A stretch of 64,000 nt of DNA, taken from Nitrososphaerota archaeon. Lineage in GTDB: Archaea; Thermoproteota; Nitrososphaeria; Nitrososphaerales; Gagatemarchaeaceae. Below the pieces are notes generated by a model. The model was given only the letters and a program-made list of their open reading frames with translations, was not told the DNA's origin and ran no database searches. How positions within the stretch are numbered: position 1 is the stretch's first letter; each line of letters opens with the position of its first letter. The translations under genes were made by a program, and so were the position numbers. Positions 7,616 through 16,330 of this stretch are shown piece by piece. The stretch lies in the NCBI GenBank assembly GCA_028867035.1, contig JAGWHB010000002.1, forward strand, positions 272,852 through 336,851. The letters are read 5' to 3'.

Positions 7616-8376
7616 TTCAGGACCCCCTCCTTGACCAGCGCGTCCACAAGCTTGGCGGCGGCTTCGTCGGGGGTCCCCTCGAGGATAAGGTGCTTCCTGA
7701 CCGCAGGCTGGGATGACATGGAGAGGACGCTGGCCTGCTTGTAGGAACCGTCGGAGGAGAGCTGGTCCCCGTTGATTTCCTCCAAGGGCTTCTTCGAAGC
7801 CTGCATTATCTGGATCAGGGTCGGGTATCTGGGCTCGTTGATTTCGCTGACGACGGAGGCCCCGAAGGGGACGGGGGCTTCGACCACTTCGACGCTGTCC
7901 TCGAGGCTGCGCTCCACCCTCGCTGTCTGTCCGTTCACTTCGACCTTCCTGGCGTACCCCACGTGGGGGATGCCGAGGAGCTCGCCCAGCATTGGGGGCA
8001 CCTGGCCGCTGTAGGTGTCGGAGGACCCCTCCGAGCTGAGGACAGCGTCGAAGGGGCCGCCTTTCTTTATCGCGGCCGCGAGGAGTTCGGCCGTGCGGAG
8101 GGTGTCGAGCTTCAGGGGGTCGGCGACGACGAGCACCCCCCTGTCAGCGCCCATGGCCAGGGCTTCCTTCAGGGTCTTCTTCGCGCTGGCGGTCCCCACC
8201 ATGAAAATCACAACCTCGCCGGTGTGGGCTGCCTTCATCCGGAGTGCCTCTTCGACGGCGTTCTTGTCGAAGGCGCTCATCTTTCCGGGAGCGCTGTCCA
8301 GGAGGGGCTTGCCGCCTGCGTCGAGCTTCAGTTCGGTCTCGTCGATCGCGTGCTTGACGCAGACAGCGATCTTCAC
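7612..8376 (-). CDS. etfB: Electron transfer flavoprotein, beta subunit
   Basis: The 254-residue partner of EtfA, which binds AMP in standard ETFs or FAD in bifurcating ones. It starts MKIAVCVKHAIDETELKLD and contains FDKNAVEEALRMK and SSEGSSDTYSGQVPPMLGELLGIP, the EtfB signature region. Both ends are translationally coupled: the GTG start overlaps the acyl-CoA dehydrogenase stop by 4 nt, and its stop overlaps the etfA start by 4 nt. It acts in the cytoplasm at the membrane surface, delivering electrons to the EtfD-like protein. Whether it carries a second FAD was not determined. Confidence 0.95.
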   Translation of the reverse strand: MKIAVCVKHAIDETELKLDAGGKPLLDSAPGKMSAFDKNAVEEALRMKAAHTGEVVIFMVGTASAKKTLKEALAMGADRGVLVVADPLKLDTLRTAELLAAAIKKGGPFDAVLSSEGSSDTYSGQVPPMLGELLGIPHVGYARKVEVNGQTARVERSLEDSVEVVEAPVPFGASVVSEINEPRYPTLIQIMQASKKPLEEINGDQLSSDGSYKQASVLSMSSQPAVRKHLILEGTPDEAAAKLVDALVKEGVLK

Positions 8377-9542
8377 TGGGACCTGGCCAACTCCCGCCTG
8401 GAAATGAGCATGCGGAGGACCTCCGAGGTCCCTTCCCCGATGGTGAGGAGTCGGGCGTCCCTCCAGTGCCTGTGGAGCTCCTCCGTGGTGTAGCCGTAGC
8501 CGCCGTGAATCTGTATCGCTTCGTCGCAGGCCCTGAGAGACATCTCTGTCGCGAACACCTTCGCCTGGGAAGCCTCGGAGGCGTAGGCCCCTCCCAACTC
8601 CTTGACCCTCGACGCATAGAAGTAGAGGAGCCGGCCTGCGTTTATCTCCGTCTTCATGTCAGCGATCTTTTCGCGTATGAGCTGGAACTCTGAGATCGGC
8701 TTGCCGAAAGCCCGCCTTGCCTTGGCGTAAGCCAACGACTTGTCATAGGCTATCTGTGCGATGCCGACGTTCAGGGCCGCTACGACAATCCTTGCTCCAT
8801 GGAGGATCTCCTTCGCGTAATCGCCCCCTTTGCCCTCCTCCCCGACCAGGCTCTCCTCGGGGACACGGCAGTCGGAGAATATCACCTCAGAGGTCTTCGA
8901 ACCCCTCATGCCGAGCTTCTTCAGGTCTCCGCCGAACCTCAGGCCCGGGTTGGGCGCCTGTAGAAGGAAGCACGATGGGCCCTTTTTCGTCTTCGCGAAT
9001 ACCAGGTACAGGTCGGCCTCCCCGGCGTTTGTGATGAACATCTTTGATCCGTTGATAACGTACTCGCCCCCCTTCCTCTCGGCGGTGGTCGCCATCGTCC
9101 CCGAGTCAGACCCGGATGCGGGCTCGGTGAGCGCGAAAGAAGCGAGTGCCTTTCCAGCTATTATCCTGTTCAGGTACCTCTTCCTCTGCTCTTCGCTCCC
9201 GAAGCGCAGCAGGCCCTCGGCGACGGCGTTGTGTATCTCAACGCTGAGGGCAATCGAGGCGTCCGCCGTCCCAAGGAGCTCGATGGCGTTCGCATAGACC
9301 GAAAAGGGGAGCCCGAGACCGCCGTACTCCTCAGGGAAGGCGATCAGCCCCATGCCCTGGTCGAGGAGCGACTTCCTCGGTTTCGCTATCGACGCTTCTC
9401 CGGTGTCGAGCCTGGGCGAGACGGGCAAGATCTCCTTCTCCATGAACGACCCCAGTGAGGAGAGCAGTTCCGAGTACTCCTGATGATGGGCGGACTGGAA
9501 TATCTCCATCAGTCGCCTGTGTTCGGCGCTGTATATCCCCAA
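8373..9542 (-). CDS. Acyl-CoA dehydrogenase
   Basis: FAD enzyme that introduces the alpha,beta double bond in acyl-CoA and passes electrons to ETF. The 389-residue protein has the family pattern throughout: FPEEYGGLGLP, ASFALTEPASGSDSG, MFITNAGEADLYLVF, YAKARRAFGKPI, IQIHGGYGYTTE and a C-terminal IGEGTSEVLRMLI. In the last motif Glu370 aligns with the catalytic base of short/medium-chain enzymes. It is the first gene of an overlapping three-gene operon with etfB and etfA. The divergent promoter region to the MmgE/PrpD gene has an AT box (ggatttaat) at 9574-9582. Chain-length specificity cannot be told; butyryl- or isovaleryl-type is possible. Confidence 0.94.
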   Translation of the reverse strand: MGIYSAEHRRLMEIFQSAHHQEYSELLSSLGSFMEKEILPVSPRLDTGEASIAKPRKSLLDQGMGLIAFPEEYGGLGLPFSVYANAIELLGTADASIALSVEIHNAVAEGLLRFGSEEQRKRYLNRIIAGKALASFALTEPASGSDSGTMATTAERKGGEYVINGSKMFITNAGEADLYLVFAKTKKGPSCFLLQAPNPGLRFGGDLKKLGMRGSKTSEVIFSDCRVPEESLVGEEGKGGDYAKEILHGARIVVAALNVGIAQIAYDKSLAYAKARRAFGKPISEFQLIREKIADMKTEINAGRLLYFYASRVKELGGAYASEASQAKVFATEMSLRACDEAIQIHGGYGYTTEELHRHWRDARLLTIGEGTSEVLRMLISRRELARSQ

Positions 9543-9637
9543 GATGAGAGACTCGGCTCCGCCGATTCTGGCCGGATTTAATGGTTCTTCCTAAAGCGGG
9601 ACAATTCCTATTAGCGGAGCGCCTGCGCGGCCAAGGC

Positions 9638-11014
9638 GTGGAGTTAGCGGGCCGGCTGGCGGAGTACGCGCTGTCGACGAAGTACCAGCAGCTGGACGCC
9701 AGGACGGCGAGGGAGACGAAGGCGAGGATCGTGGACGCCCTGGGATGCGCCATAGGGGCTTTCGACGAGGAGCCAATAGGAGTCGCACGCAGGGTGGTCG
9801 GAAACGAACGGGGGCCCTCGACGATTCTGGGGACGTCGTCGCACTCCTCGCCGTCGCTGGCGACGTTCGTGAACGGCCTGATGGTGCGATATTTCGATTT
9901 CAACGACACCTACCTCTCGAAGGAGCCCGCCCATCCAAGCGACAACCTGGCACCGTGCCTCGCCGTCGCAGAAGGGGAAGGCGCGGGGGGACGGGAACTG
10001 ATGGCAGCCCTTGTCACGGCGTATGAAATCCAGTGCAGGCTCTGCGACGCCGCCGACATCAGGCACAGGGGGTGGGATCACGTCAACTACGGCCTCGTCT
10101 CCTCTTCCCTGGCTGCGTCCAAGCTGATGGGGCTGGGGCTGAAGCAGGCGACGCATGCGGTCAACATCGCCCTGAACGGCCACATCGCCATGCGGCAGGT
10201 GAGGGCAGGAGAGCTCTCCATGTGGAAGGGCGCGTCGTTCGCAAATGCGGCCAGGAACGCGGTCTTCGCCGCCTACCTTGCGAGGGAGGGGATGACCGGG
10301 CCGGCGCCCATCTTCGAAGGAGAGATGGGTTTCTTCAAGCAGGTCTCGGGTCCGTTCAGCCTCGAAATAGAGAAATTCGGGGGGAAGAAGGGAGAGTTCA
10401 AGGTCGGCGAGACATATGTGAAGTACTGGCCGGCGGAGTACCACGCCCAGTCGGCCATCTGGGCCTCACTCGAGGTAAGAAAGAAGGTGAAGGACCTGGG
10501 CGACGTGGAGTCGGTTCTGGTCGAGACCCACGAGGCTGGATACACGATACTCGGGAAGGACCCTGAGAAGTGGGCGCCCCGGACGAAGGAGACTGCGGAC
10601 CACAGCCTGCCGTTCATTGTGGCCATGGCCCTCCTCGAAGGGGACGTCTCGAACGCTACATACTCGGAAGGCGCCCTGCATGACGCCGGAAACCTTGCAT
10701 TTGTCAAGAGGGTGAAGGTCGTCGAGGACCCCGACCTGACGACGAAGTACCCGGCCAAAGGGATGCCAAACAGGGTGACCGTCGTTGAGAAGGGCGGGAA
10801 GGCGACGAGCGCTCAGGTCGATGTCCCACGGGGACACCCCGAAAATCCGATGACAAGACATGAGATAGAGGCGAAGTTTCTGAAGCTCACCCACCGCAAG
10901 GTCGAGGCCGCCGCCGCAAAGGAGGCACTGGCGCGGTTGTGGAAGCTCGAAGAGGAGAAGGACCTTGGCGAGGTCTTGGGCCTGCTCCGGGTCGACCGCA
11001 GATTCAAGGCTTAA
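9638..11014 (+). CDS. MmgE/PrpD family protein (2-methylcitrate dehydratase-like)
   Basis: Member of the MmgE/PrpD fold that includes 2-methylcitrate dehydratase, cis-aconitate decarboxylase and iminodisuccinate epimerase. The 458-residue protein has the N-terminal LAEYALSTKYQQL and KARIVDALGCAIGAF, then DFNDTYLSKEPAHPSDNLAP, the active-site region of the family, and WKGASFANAARNAVFAAYLA. GTG 9638 is preferred because the family N-terminus begins just after it and an AT-rich box is centred about 29 nt upstream; an ATG at 9581 would add 19 atypical residues. No methylcitrate synthase is nearby, so the substrate is open. It is followed after 26 nt by an F420-type oxidoreductase gene. Confidence 0.85.
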   Translation: MELAGRLAEYALSTKYQQLDARTARETKARIVDALGCAIGAFDEEPIGVARRVVGNERGPSTILGTSSHSSPSLATFVNGLMVRYFDFNDTYLSKEPAHPSDNLAPCLAVAEGEGAGGRELMAALVTAYEIQCRLCDAADIRHRGWDHVNYGLVSSSLAASKLMGLGLKQATHAVNIALNGHIAMRQVRAGELSMWKGASFANAARNAVFAAYLAREGMTGPAPIFEGEMGFFKQVSGPFSLEIEKFGGKKGEFKVGETYVKYWPAEYHAQSAIWASLEVRKKVKDLGDVESVLVETHEAGYTILGKDPEKWAPRTKETADHSLPFIVAMALLEGDVSNATYSEGALHDAGNLAFVKRVKVVEDPDLTTKYPAKGMPNRVTVVEKGGKATSAQVDVPRGHPENPMTRHEIEAKFLKLTHRKVEAAAAKEALARLWKLEEEKDLGEVLGLLRVDRRFKA

Positions 11015-11040
11015 AGCGAGTCCAGGATCAGGCGAGTCCG

Positions 11041-12033
11041 ATGAGGCTGGCACTCGGATTCAACCCGGTGCTGACCATCCAGGATGCCTCTCGGCTTGCG
11101 TCGGGAGCCGAGAAGCTCGGTTTCGATTCGATGTGGATGCACGAGAGCCTGTTCCAGCGTGATGTCGTCACCTACATCTCTGCCATGGCGTCGGCGACGC
11201 AGAGGATAAGGCTCGGCTCCGGTGTCATCAACACCTTCACGCGGCATCCGGTCACCGCTGCGACGACATTCGCCACCCTTTCCGAGCTCTCCGGAGGGAG
11301 GGTGAACCTTGGCCTGGGGCTTGGGAGCTTCCCTACCATCCCCCTGATAGGGCATCAGATCTTCCCCGTCGAGAAGACTAGGCCCCTGAGGCGCATACGG
11401 GAGTACGTCCAGGTGGTGAAGATGGTGTGGGAGGGGAACAAGGTGGATTTTGACGGGGAGTTCTTCCAGGTGCACAACCTTACGCTCGGGTTCAAGGTCG
11501 CCGGCACGGTGCCGGTATTCATCGCCTCGCTCTCCCCGCGTACCCAGGCTTTCGCTGCGACGGTGGCGGACGGGGTGATCCTTTCCCCGGCCCTTAACAG
11601 CGCCTGGGGGACGGAGCGGATGGTGGAGAACGTCAAGCGGGGAGAGGCCAAGAGAGGCATGGCAGTCGAGCGGGTCTCCTACATGCTGACGTCCCTGGAC
11701 CCCGACCCCAAGAAGGCGGCCCAGGCGGTCAGGGATTACTACTTCTTCGTGTATCAACTATCTGAAGTAGTCAGGGCGGAGGTCCTCGCCCCCTACGGGG
11801 TCACCGAGGAGCACCTGAGGCCCATGAAGGAGGCGTGGAAGAGAGGGGACGTGCCTGAAGCGAAGAGACTGGTGCCAGAGCAGGCGATAGAAGCGCTCAC
11901 TATCACCGGGGACGGGGACCACGCGGCCGAGAGGCTCAATGAATACGCGAAGGCCGGGGTGACCCTCCCGGTCGCCATGCCTATCGGGAACGTCGAGTAT
12001 GCAATGAACGAGCTCGCGCCGGGCCCGGCCTGA
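11041..12033 (+). CDS. LLM-class (F420-dependent-like) oxidoreductase
   Basis: A 330-residue TIM-barrel protein of the luciferase-like monooxygenase superfamily, close to F420-dependent methylene-tetrahydromethanopterin reductase (Mer) and related dehydrogenases. It begins MRLALGFNPVLTIQD and carries FDSMWMHESLFQRD, RIRLGSGVINTFTRHP, GGRVNLGLGLGS and VKMVWEGNKVDFDGEFFQV. The ATG at 11041 is chosen because an upstream in-frame extension reads through the previous gene. It is 26 nt after the MmgE/PrpD gene and ends 3 nt before the convergent prenyltransferase. The cofactor (F420 or FMN) and substrate are not determinable; the family in archaea usually uses F420. Confidence 0.85.
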   Translation: MRLALGFNPVLTIQDASRLASGAEKLGFDSMWMHESLFQRDVVTYISAMASATQRIRLGSGVINTFTRHPVTAATTFATLSELSGGRVNLGLGLGSFPTIPLIGHQIFPVEKTRPLRRIREYVQVVKMVWEGNKVDFDGEFFQVHNLTLGFKVAGTVPVFIASLSPRTQAFAATVADGVILSPALNSAWGTERMVENVKRGEAKRGMAVERVSYMLTSLDPDPKKAAQAVRDYYFFVYQLSEVVRAEVLAPYGVTEEHLRPMKEAWKRGDVPEAKRLVPEQAIEALTITGDGDHAAERLNEYAKAGVTLPVAMPIGNVEYAMNELAPGPA

Positions 12034-12036
12034 GCC

Positions 12037-12939
12037 CTAGATGGGCAGCTTGAGCGGGACGAAGACAGAGAGCAATAGCGAACCCATGTAGAGGAGGGCG
12101 AACTGCAGGGCGAGCTTTGCCGTCTTGGGGTCAGCGTCGTCCGGTATCGAACCCCTGAACATCCCCGCCAAACGCCGCGCCTCGGGAGCGGTGAGGAACA
12201 CCACCAAGGACCATACCGGCAGAAGTTGTCCGACTATGCCGGCTGCGACGAAGATGTATGCCGCGACGAGCAGGGCCGCATAGAGCTTTTCCGAGTTGAC
12301 AGCACCCAGGACGACCGCGAGCGTCCGCGTATTGACCGATCCGTCGTAGCCTATGTCCCTGATGTTGTTCGCGAGGAGCACGAGGGCAACGAAAAGTCCG
12401 ATGGGGACGGCCGCGACCACCGGGGACCAGGAGAAGTTCCCGGTCTGCACCAAGAACGAGCCGAGGGGGATCAGAAGCCCCCACATGGCGAAGACTGTTA
12501 CCTCCCCGAGGGCTCTCGCTTTGAGCACGACCGGGTCCGCGGTGTAGAGCACGCTCCCGAAGATCCCAGCTCCTATGACGAAAAGGATTGACAGGCCGCT
12601 GACCGCGGCGAGGTAGAAGCCGACCGCCAGGGTCACGGCATACAGCCCTATGGAGAAGCCGAGCGTCGTTGAGAGAGGAGTCTGCCCGAAGGCGGCCGGA
12701 TGCAGCCGATACTTCGTCGTGGGCGCCCCTTCCCTGTCGACTCCGTGTTTCACGTCAAAGAAGTCATTGAGGACGTTCGTCGCCGCGTGGAATGCGACCA
12801 TCCCGCCCAGGGTAAGGAGATAGAAGACGGGGCTGAAATGTCCCGCCAGGGCCGCCATCAGTGCCCCCAACGTCACCGAGGAGAATGTCATGGTGAAAGA
12901 CCAGGGCCGGGTGGAGAGGAAGGCAGTCCTCGCGTCCAT
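12037..12939 (-). CDS. menA: UbiA-family prenyltransferase, MenA-like
   Basis: Integral membrane prenyltransferase of about eight helices, 300 residues. The first Asp-rich motif NVLNDFFDVKHGVD (residues 56-69, N58, D59, D62, D68) matches 1,4-dihydroxy-2-naphthoate prenyltransferase (MenA), and the second lies in LANNIRDIGYDGSVNTRTLA. MenA attaches the polyprenyl tail in menaquinone synthesis; this would provide the quinone accepted by the EtfD-like protein and the respiratory chain. It has no other menaquinone genes beside it. Related archaeal UbiA members make other prenylated products, so MenA is the best but not the only reading. Confidence 0.82.
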   Translation of the reverse strand: MDARTAFLSTRPWSFTMTFSSVTLGALMAALAGHFSPVFYLLTLGGMVAFHAATNVLNDFFDVKHGVDREGAPTTKYRLHPAAFGQTPLSTTLGFSIGLYAVTLAVGFYLAAVSGLSILFVIGAGIFGSVLYTADPVVLKARALGEVTVFAMWGLLIPLGSFLVQTGNFSWSPVVAAVPIGLFVALVLLANNIRDIGYDGSVNTRTLAVVLGAVNSEKLYAALLVAAYIFVAAGIVGQLLPVWSLVVFLTAPEARRLAGMFRGSIPDDADPKTAKLALQFALLYMGSLLLSVFVPLKLPI

Positions 12940-13063
12940 GTCGGGGACCTGCCCCCGACTTGGTTTTAACGATGACAGTCAGGGGGCTGTTCTGAAGGTT
13001 CTGGGGACTCCTCGGTTTCTCAAGCCAATTCTTTTCCCTTGGAACTTTCGGCGGCTTCGAGGG

Positions 13064-13321
13064 TCAGGTATTGGAGCCATCGACAGCAAACTTTCGTCTG
13101 TCCCGACGAAGGCGCAACGAAAGATAGGTCAGAAGGGTCGCGACGGCGACATTTGTGACAGCGTTGGGATAATTCCCCCCAAGTATGATAAGGACAGCCC
13201 CAACGGCAGACAAAGCCGCCCCAAACGAAAGTATCCAGTAAACAAGATTGTATGTCGACTCGCTTATTGTCGCCCCTCGTCGCTCGCCATCTGGCTTTCG
13301 TTCTGGATCAGGGCTAGCCAC
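13064..13321 (-). CDS. Small two-helix membrane protein, unknown
   Basis: An 85-residue product from GTG 13321. A hydrophilic, Pro/Arg-rich N-terminus of about 22 residues precedes two hydrophobic segments (about 26-48 and 54-69), then a basic RLRRDRRK tail. It has no recognisable family. Codon bias is weaker than in neighbours, and the surrounding 12.94-13.65 kb region is otherwise empty, so it could be a minor or recently acquired gene. Confidence 0.45.
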   Translation of the reverse strand: MASPDPERKPDGERRGATISESTYNLVYWILSFGAALSAVGAVLIILGGNYPNAVTNVAVATLLTYLSLRLRRDRRKFAVDGSNT

Positions 13322-13655
13322 CTGTTCTCGCCATCGATCCAGATTCCTCTCTTCTCTGCAGGAGTCTCACCACCAAGCGCCTCATGTCGTCTTATGAAGA
13401 TATTGTAGATTTTGCAGGGCAGGCAGGATTGATGTGTCAATCCGCTTGAAATCCTCGTCCCCTTCGGGACCTCCGTCCGGTATCAGGGTCTAGGGGAACA
13501 TTGTCAGTTCTTTGTTTTGCTTGGGCGAACAAGGGAGCGTGCGTCTGGTAACCGAAGGTTCCGAAGGCTCTCGTTAGGGGCCAGCAACCGAAGAATTCCC
13601 CAGAATCGTCCCGGGATAGGGATTTATCACGAACTTGCGCGGCCCCAACCGCGCC
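13322..13655. other. Intergenic region without a recognisable gene
   Basis: About 330 nt with no convincing coding frame. It contains a TATA-like gatttatc at 13621-13628, about 31 nt before the TTG at 13656 that probably starts the CPBP-family gene. No tRNA-like cloverleaf, repeat or mobile-element end was seen. Confidence 0.5.
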
Positions 13656-14273
13656 TTGTCCGTACACCCCAGGTTAGCCTTGGGGCTGGCGTTGGTGATT
13701 GCTTCGATGCTTCTGCTCTTCACGGTGCCGGCCCAATATTTCGTCGCGGCGACCTTCGTATCGACGAGCTGCATGATGGCGGCGGCCTTCGCGAACGGAG
13801 CCTTCAGGGGGCGGTGGAAGATTCCCTTCAAAGGCATAGCCCTCGGCCTGGCCACGGCGGCGGCCCTCTACGCCATATTCGCCCTCGGCGCGGCTGCCAT
13901 CGACGCTCTCCATCCCTTCGGTATAACCTCGGCCTCTGAGTCGTCTATCTACTCATTGATCGCGTCGCCATCGAACCCCATCTACCTCCAGGTCGCAGTT
14001 CTCCTGTTCGACTCGGCCGGATACGAGTCGTTCTTCCGCGGGGTGCTGCAGAACCGCCTTCAGGCTCGGCTGGGGGTCGTCGCGCCCCTTGCAGTCGCGC
14101 TCTTCGACGCCGGGATACATGCCGTCACGCTGAATCCGATCTGGGTCGGTGGGACCCTGGTCACCGACTTGGTCTGGGGGTTCACCTATTACTACGGGAG
14201 GGGGACAGGGGCGAGCTTCACAAGCCACTTCGTGTGGGACATCGTAATCTTCGTCATCAGACCGGTGATGTAG
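13656..14273 (+). CDS. CPBP-family intramembrane protein (Abi/CAAX-protease-like)
   Basis: A 205-residue polytopic protein of the CPBP superfamily (Rce1-like glutamic intramembrane proteases and Abi proteins). The family motifs are seen in order: GYESFFRGVLQNRL for EExxxR, FDAGIHAVTL for the FxxxH motif, and FTSHFVWDIVIF for the last H. The first Glu of the EExxxR motif is replaced by Tyr, so proteolytic activity is doubtful. TTG 13656 is preferred over TTG 13635 because the AT box at 13621-13628 then lies about 31 nt upstream. The stop is 57 nt before the acetoacetyl-CoA synthetase gene, which has its own promoter. Confidence 0.78.
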   Translation: MSVHPRLALGLALVIASMLLLFTVPAQYFVAATFVSTSCMMAAAFANGAFRGRWKIPFKGIALGLATAAALYAIFALGAAAIDALHPFGITSASESSIYSLIASPSNPIYLQVAVLLFDSAGYESFFRGVLQNRLQARLGVVAPLAVALFDAGIHAVTLNPIWVGGTLVTDLVWGFTYYYGRGTGASFTSHFVWDIVIFVIRPVM

Positions 14274-14296
14274 GCAAATGGGCCGCAGAGAATTTC

Positions 14297-14305
14297 TCTT
14301 ATAAC
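14297..14305 (+). promoter_or_regulatory. TATA-like box of acetoacetyl-CoA synthetase gene
   Basis: The sequence tcttataac is centred about 29 nt before ATG 14330 and supports a leaderless start at that codon. Confidence 0.55.
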
Positions 14306-14329
14306 CACAGGAGAGCCTGGGCCGCGAAG

Positions 14330-16306
14330 ATGCCACAGGGCAAGGTGCTTTGGGAGCCCGATTCTGCCTTCTCGCGCAGGACCAACATCTCCGCTTTCAT
14401 GAAGTGGCTCGAAAAGAGGGGGCACAGGTTCGAGTCCTATCAGGACATTTGGAGCTGGTCGGTGGAGGACCTTGAAGGATTCTGGGGGTCCGTTTGGAAG
14501 TACTACGAGGTGGCCGACGCCGACTATCCCGTGCTGGCCGAGAGGAAGATGCCCGGGGCGAGGTGGTTCGACGGGTCCGAACTCAACTTCGCCGAGCGGG
14601 TGTTCGGAAAGGACAGGGAGGGCGTCGCGATAATATCCAAGGCGGAGCGGAGGACAGACAGGACAGTCACCTGGCAGGAGCTTGAGAAGAAGACGGGGGC
14701 GTTGGCTGCGCACCTCAAAGAGCTGGGGGTCGGAGTCGGAGACCGAGTCGCCGCATATCTTCCCAACGCGCCTGAGGCGGTGATGGCGTTCCTCGCCTGT
14801 GCAAGCGTTGGGGCGGTCTGGTCATGTTGTTCCCCCGACTTCGGAGCGCCCGCGGTGATCGACAGGTTCAGCCAGATTCAGCCGAAGGTGCTCATCGCCA
14901 CAGACGGCTACAGCTACGGGGGGAAATGGTACGACAGGACGGAAACGGCGAAGGCAGTCGCGGGCGCACTTCCGACAGTCGGGCACACGATCTGGACTCA
15001 GGGGAGGTCCAGCAGCCAGCGGCTCCCCGGCGCCCTCGATTGGGAAGATATGGTTGCCGGCAAGGGAGCCCCCGAGTACGAGCCCCTCCCCTTCGACCAC
15101 CCCCTCTGGGTCCTCTATTCGTCCGGGACCACGGGACTCCCAAAGCCCATCGTTCACGGACAAGGCGGGATCCTAGTCGAGCTGCTCAAGACAGTCTCGC
15201 TGCACAACGACATCAGGCCCGGGGACCGCTTCTTCTGGTTCACAACCACAGGTTGGATGATGTGGAACTACCTCGTCGGGGGGCTCCTGCACGGAGCCTC
15301 CATCGTCCTTTACAGCGGGAGCCCGTCGTTCCCGGACCTTGACTCGCTCTGGGAGCTCGCCGACAGGACCGGGACCACCTTCATGGGCGGGAGCGCAGCG
15401 TACTATGCCTCGTGCGCGAAGGCGGGCCTGGATCCCCGTTCGTCCCATGGACTCGAGAAACTCCGTGGGATAGGGTCCACCGGGTCGCCCCTCTCAGCTG
15501 ACTCGTTCGAGTGGGTCTATTCGGCTGTGAAGGAAGACGTCTGGCTTGCATCCATGAGCGGGGGGACAGACGTGTGCACCGCTTTCGTCGGCGGGTGCCC
15601 GACCCTGCCGGTACAATCGGGAGAGATTCAATGCAGGGCGCTGGGGGCGAAGGTAGAGGCCTACGACGAGGAGGGAAAGCCCGTGGTCGGTCAGGTCGGG
15701 GAGCTGGTCGTCACCGAACCCCTCCCGAGCATGCCGCTCTACCTGTGGGGGGACGCTGACGGCAGCAGGTACATGGAGAGCTACTTCAGCGCGTTCCCCG
15801 GCGTCTGGAGGCACGGCGACTGGATCGAGATAACTAAACGAGGGACCTGCATCATATACGGACGCTCGGACGCGACAGTCAAACGGCTGGGGGTAAGGAT
15901 CGGGACGAGCGAGATCTACGGGGCAGTGGAGTCCATCCCCGAAGTCGCGGACTCGATGGCCATAGACCTCGGGGGCCCCGGTGACGTGGGGAAGCTGTAT
16001 CTCTTCGTCGTCGTCGCACCGAAGAAGAAGTTCGACGCCGAACTCGTCGCGAAGGTCCGAGCGAAGATCCGGTCCGACCTCTCACCCAGATACGTCCCGG
16101 ACGAGATTGTCGAGGCGCCGTCGATTCCGCGGACCCTGAACGGCAAGAAGCTGGAGATCCCCGTCAAGAGGATCCTGTTGGGGGGAGACCCGGCCAAGGT
16201 GCTGAACAGGGACTCGGTCGCGGACCCTGGGGCGGTCGACTTCTTCGTCGAGCTTGGGCGGAAGCTCAGGGCAGACGAGGGCACAGCAGAAACTAAAGGA
16301 AATTAA
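14330..16306 (+). CDS. Acetoacetyl-CoA synthetase (AMP-forming)
   Basis: Activates acetoacetate (or a related short-chain acid) to its CoA thioester with ATP. The 658-residue length, the N-terminal ACAS-type domain (FMKWLEKRGHRFESYQDIW; FWGSVWKYYEV) and MPGARWFDGSELNFAERVF are typical of AACS rather than acetyl-CoA synthetase. The AMP-binding P-loop is YSSGTTGLPKPIVHG near residue 262, and the C-terminal YGRSDATVKRLGVRIGTSEIY contains the family core motif. ATG 14330 follows a TATA-like box. It is followed by the thiolase-like and DUF35 genes in the same direction; a second AT box precedes the thiolase-like gene. It fits a pathway from ketone body or keto acids to acetyl-CoA. Confidence 0.9.
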   Translation: MPQGKVLWEPDSAFSRRTNISAFMKWLEKRGHRFESYQDIWSWSVEDLEGFWGSVWKYYEVADADYPVLAERKMPGARWFDGSELNFAERVFGKDREGVAIISKAERRTDRTVTWQELEKKTGALAAHLKELGVGVGDRVAAYLPNAPEAVMAFLACASVGAVWSCCSPDFGAPAVIDRFSQIQPKVLIATDGYSYGGKWYDRTETAKAVAGALPTVGHTIWTQGRSSSQRLPGALDWEDMVAGKGAPEYEPLPFDHPLWVLYSSGTTGLPKPIVHGQGGILVELLKTVSLHNDIRPGDRFFWFTTTGWMMWNYLVGGLLHGASIVLYSGSPSFPDLDSLWELADRTGTTFMGGSAAYYASCAKAGLDPRSSHGLEKLRGIGSTGSPLSADSFEWVYSAVKEDVWLASMSGGTDVCTAFVGGCPTLPVQSGEIQCRALGAKVEAYDEEGKPVVGQVGELVVTEPLPSMPLYLWGDADGSRYMESYFSAFPGVWRHGDWIEITKRGTCIIYGRSDATVKRLGVRIGTSEIYGAVESIPEVADSMAIDLGGPGDVGKLYLFVVVAPKKKFDAELVAKVRAKIRSDLSPRYVPDEIVEAPSIPRTLNGKKLEIPVKRILLGGDPAKVLNRDSVADPGAVDFFVELGRKLRADEGTAETKGN

Positions 16307-16308
16307 TA
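16300..16308 (+). promoter_or_regulatory. TATA-like box inside the end of the synthetase gene
   Basis: aaattaata is centred 27 nt before GTG 16331 and overlaps the synthetase stop codon. It supports a separate leaderless message for the thiolase-like and DUF35 genes. Confidence 0.5.
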
Positions 16309-16330
16309 CCAGCAGAATCGCCGTCGGGGC

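Noticed and set aside
12890..13408. Plus-strand 172-codon frame over the menA start and the small membrane protein
   Set aside because: Composition is atypical and it runs antisense to two better candidates.
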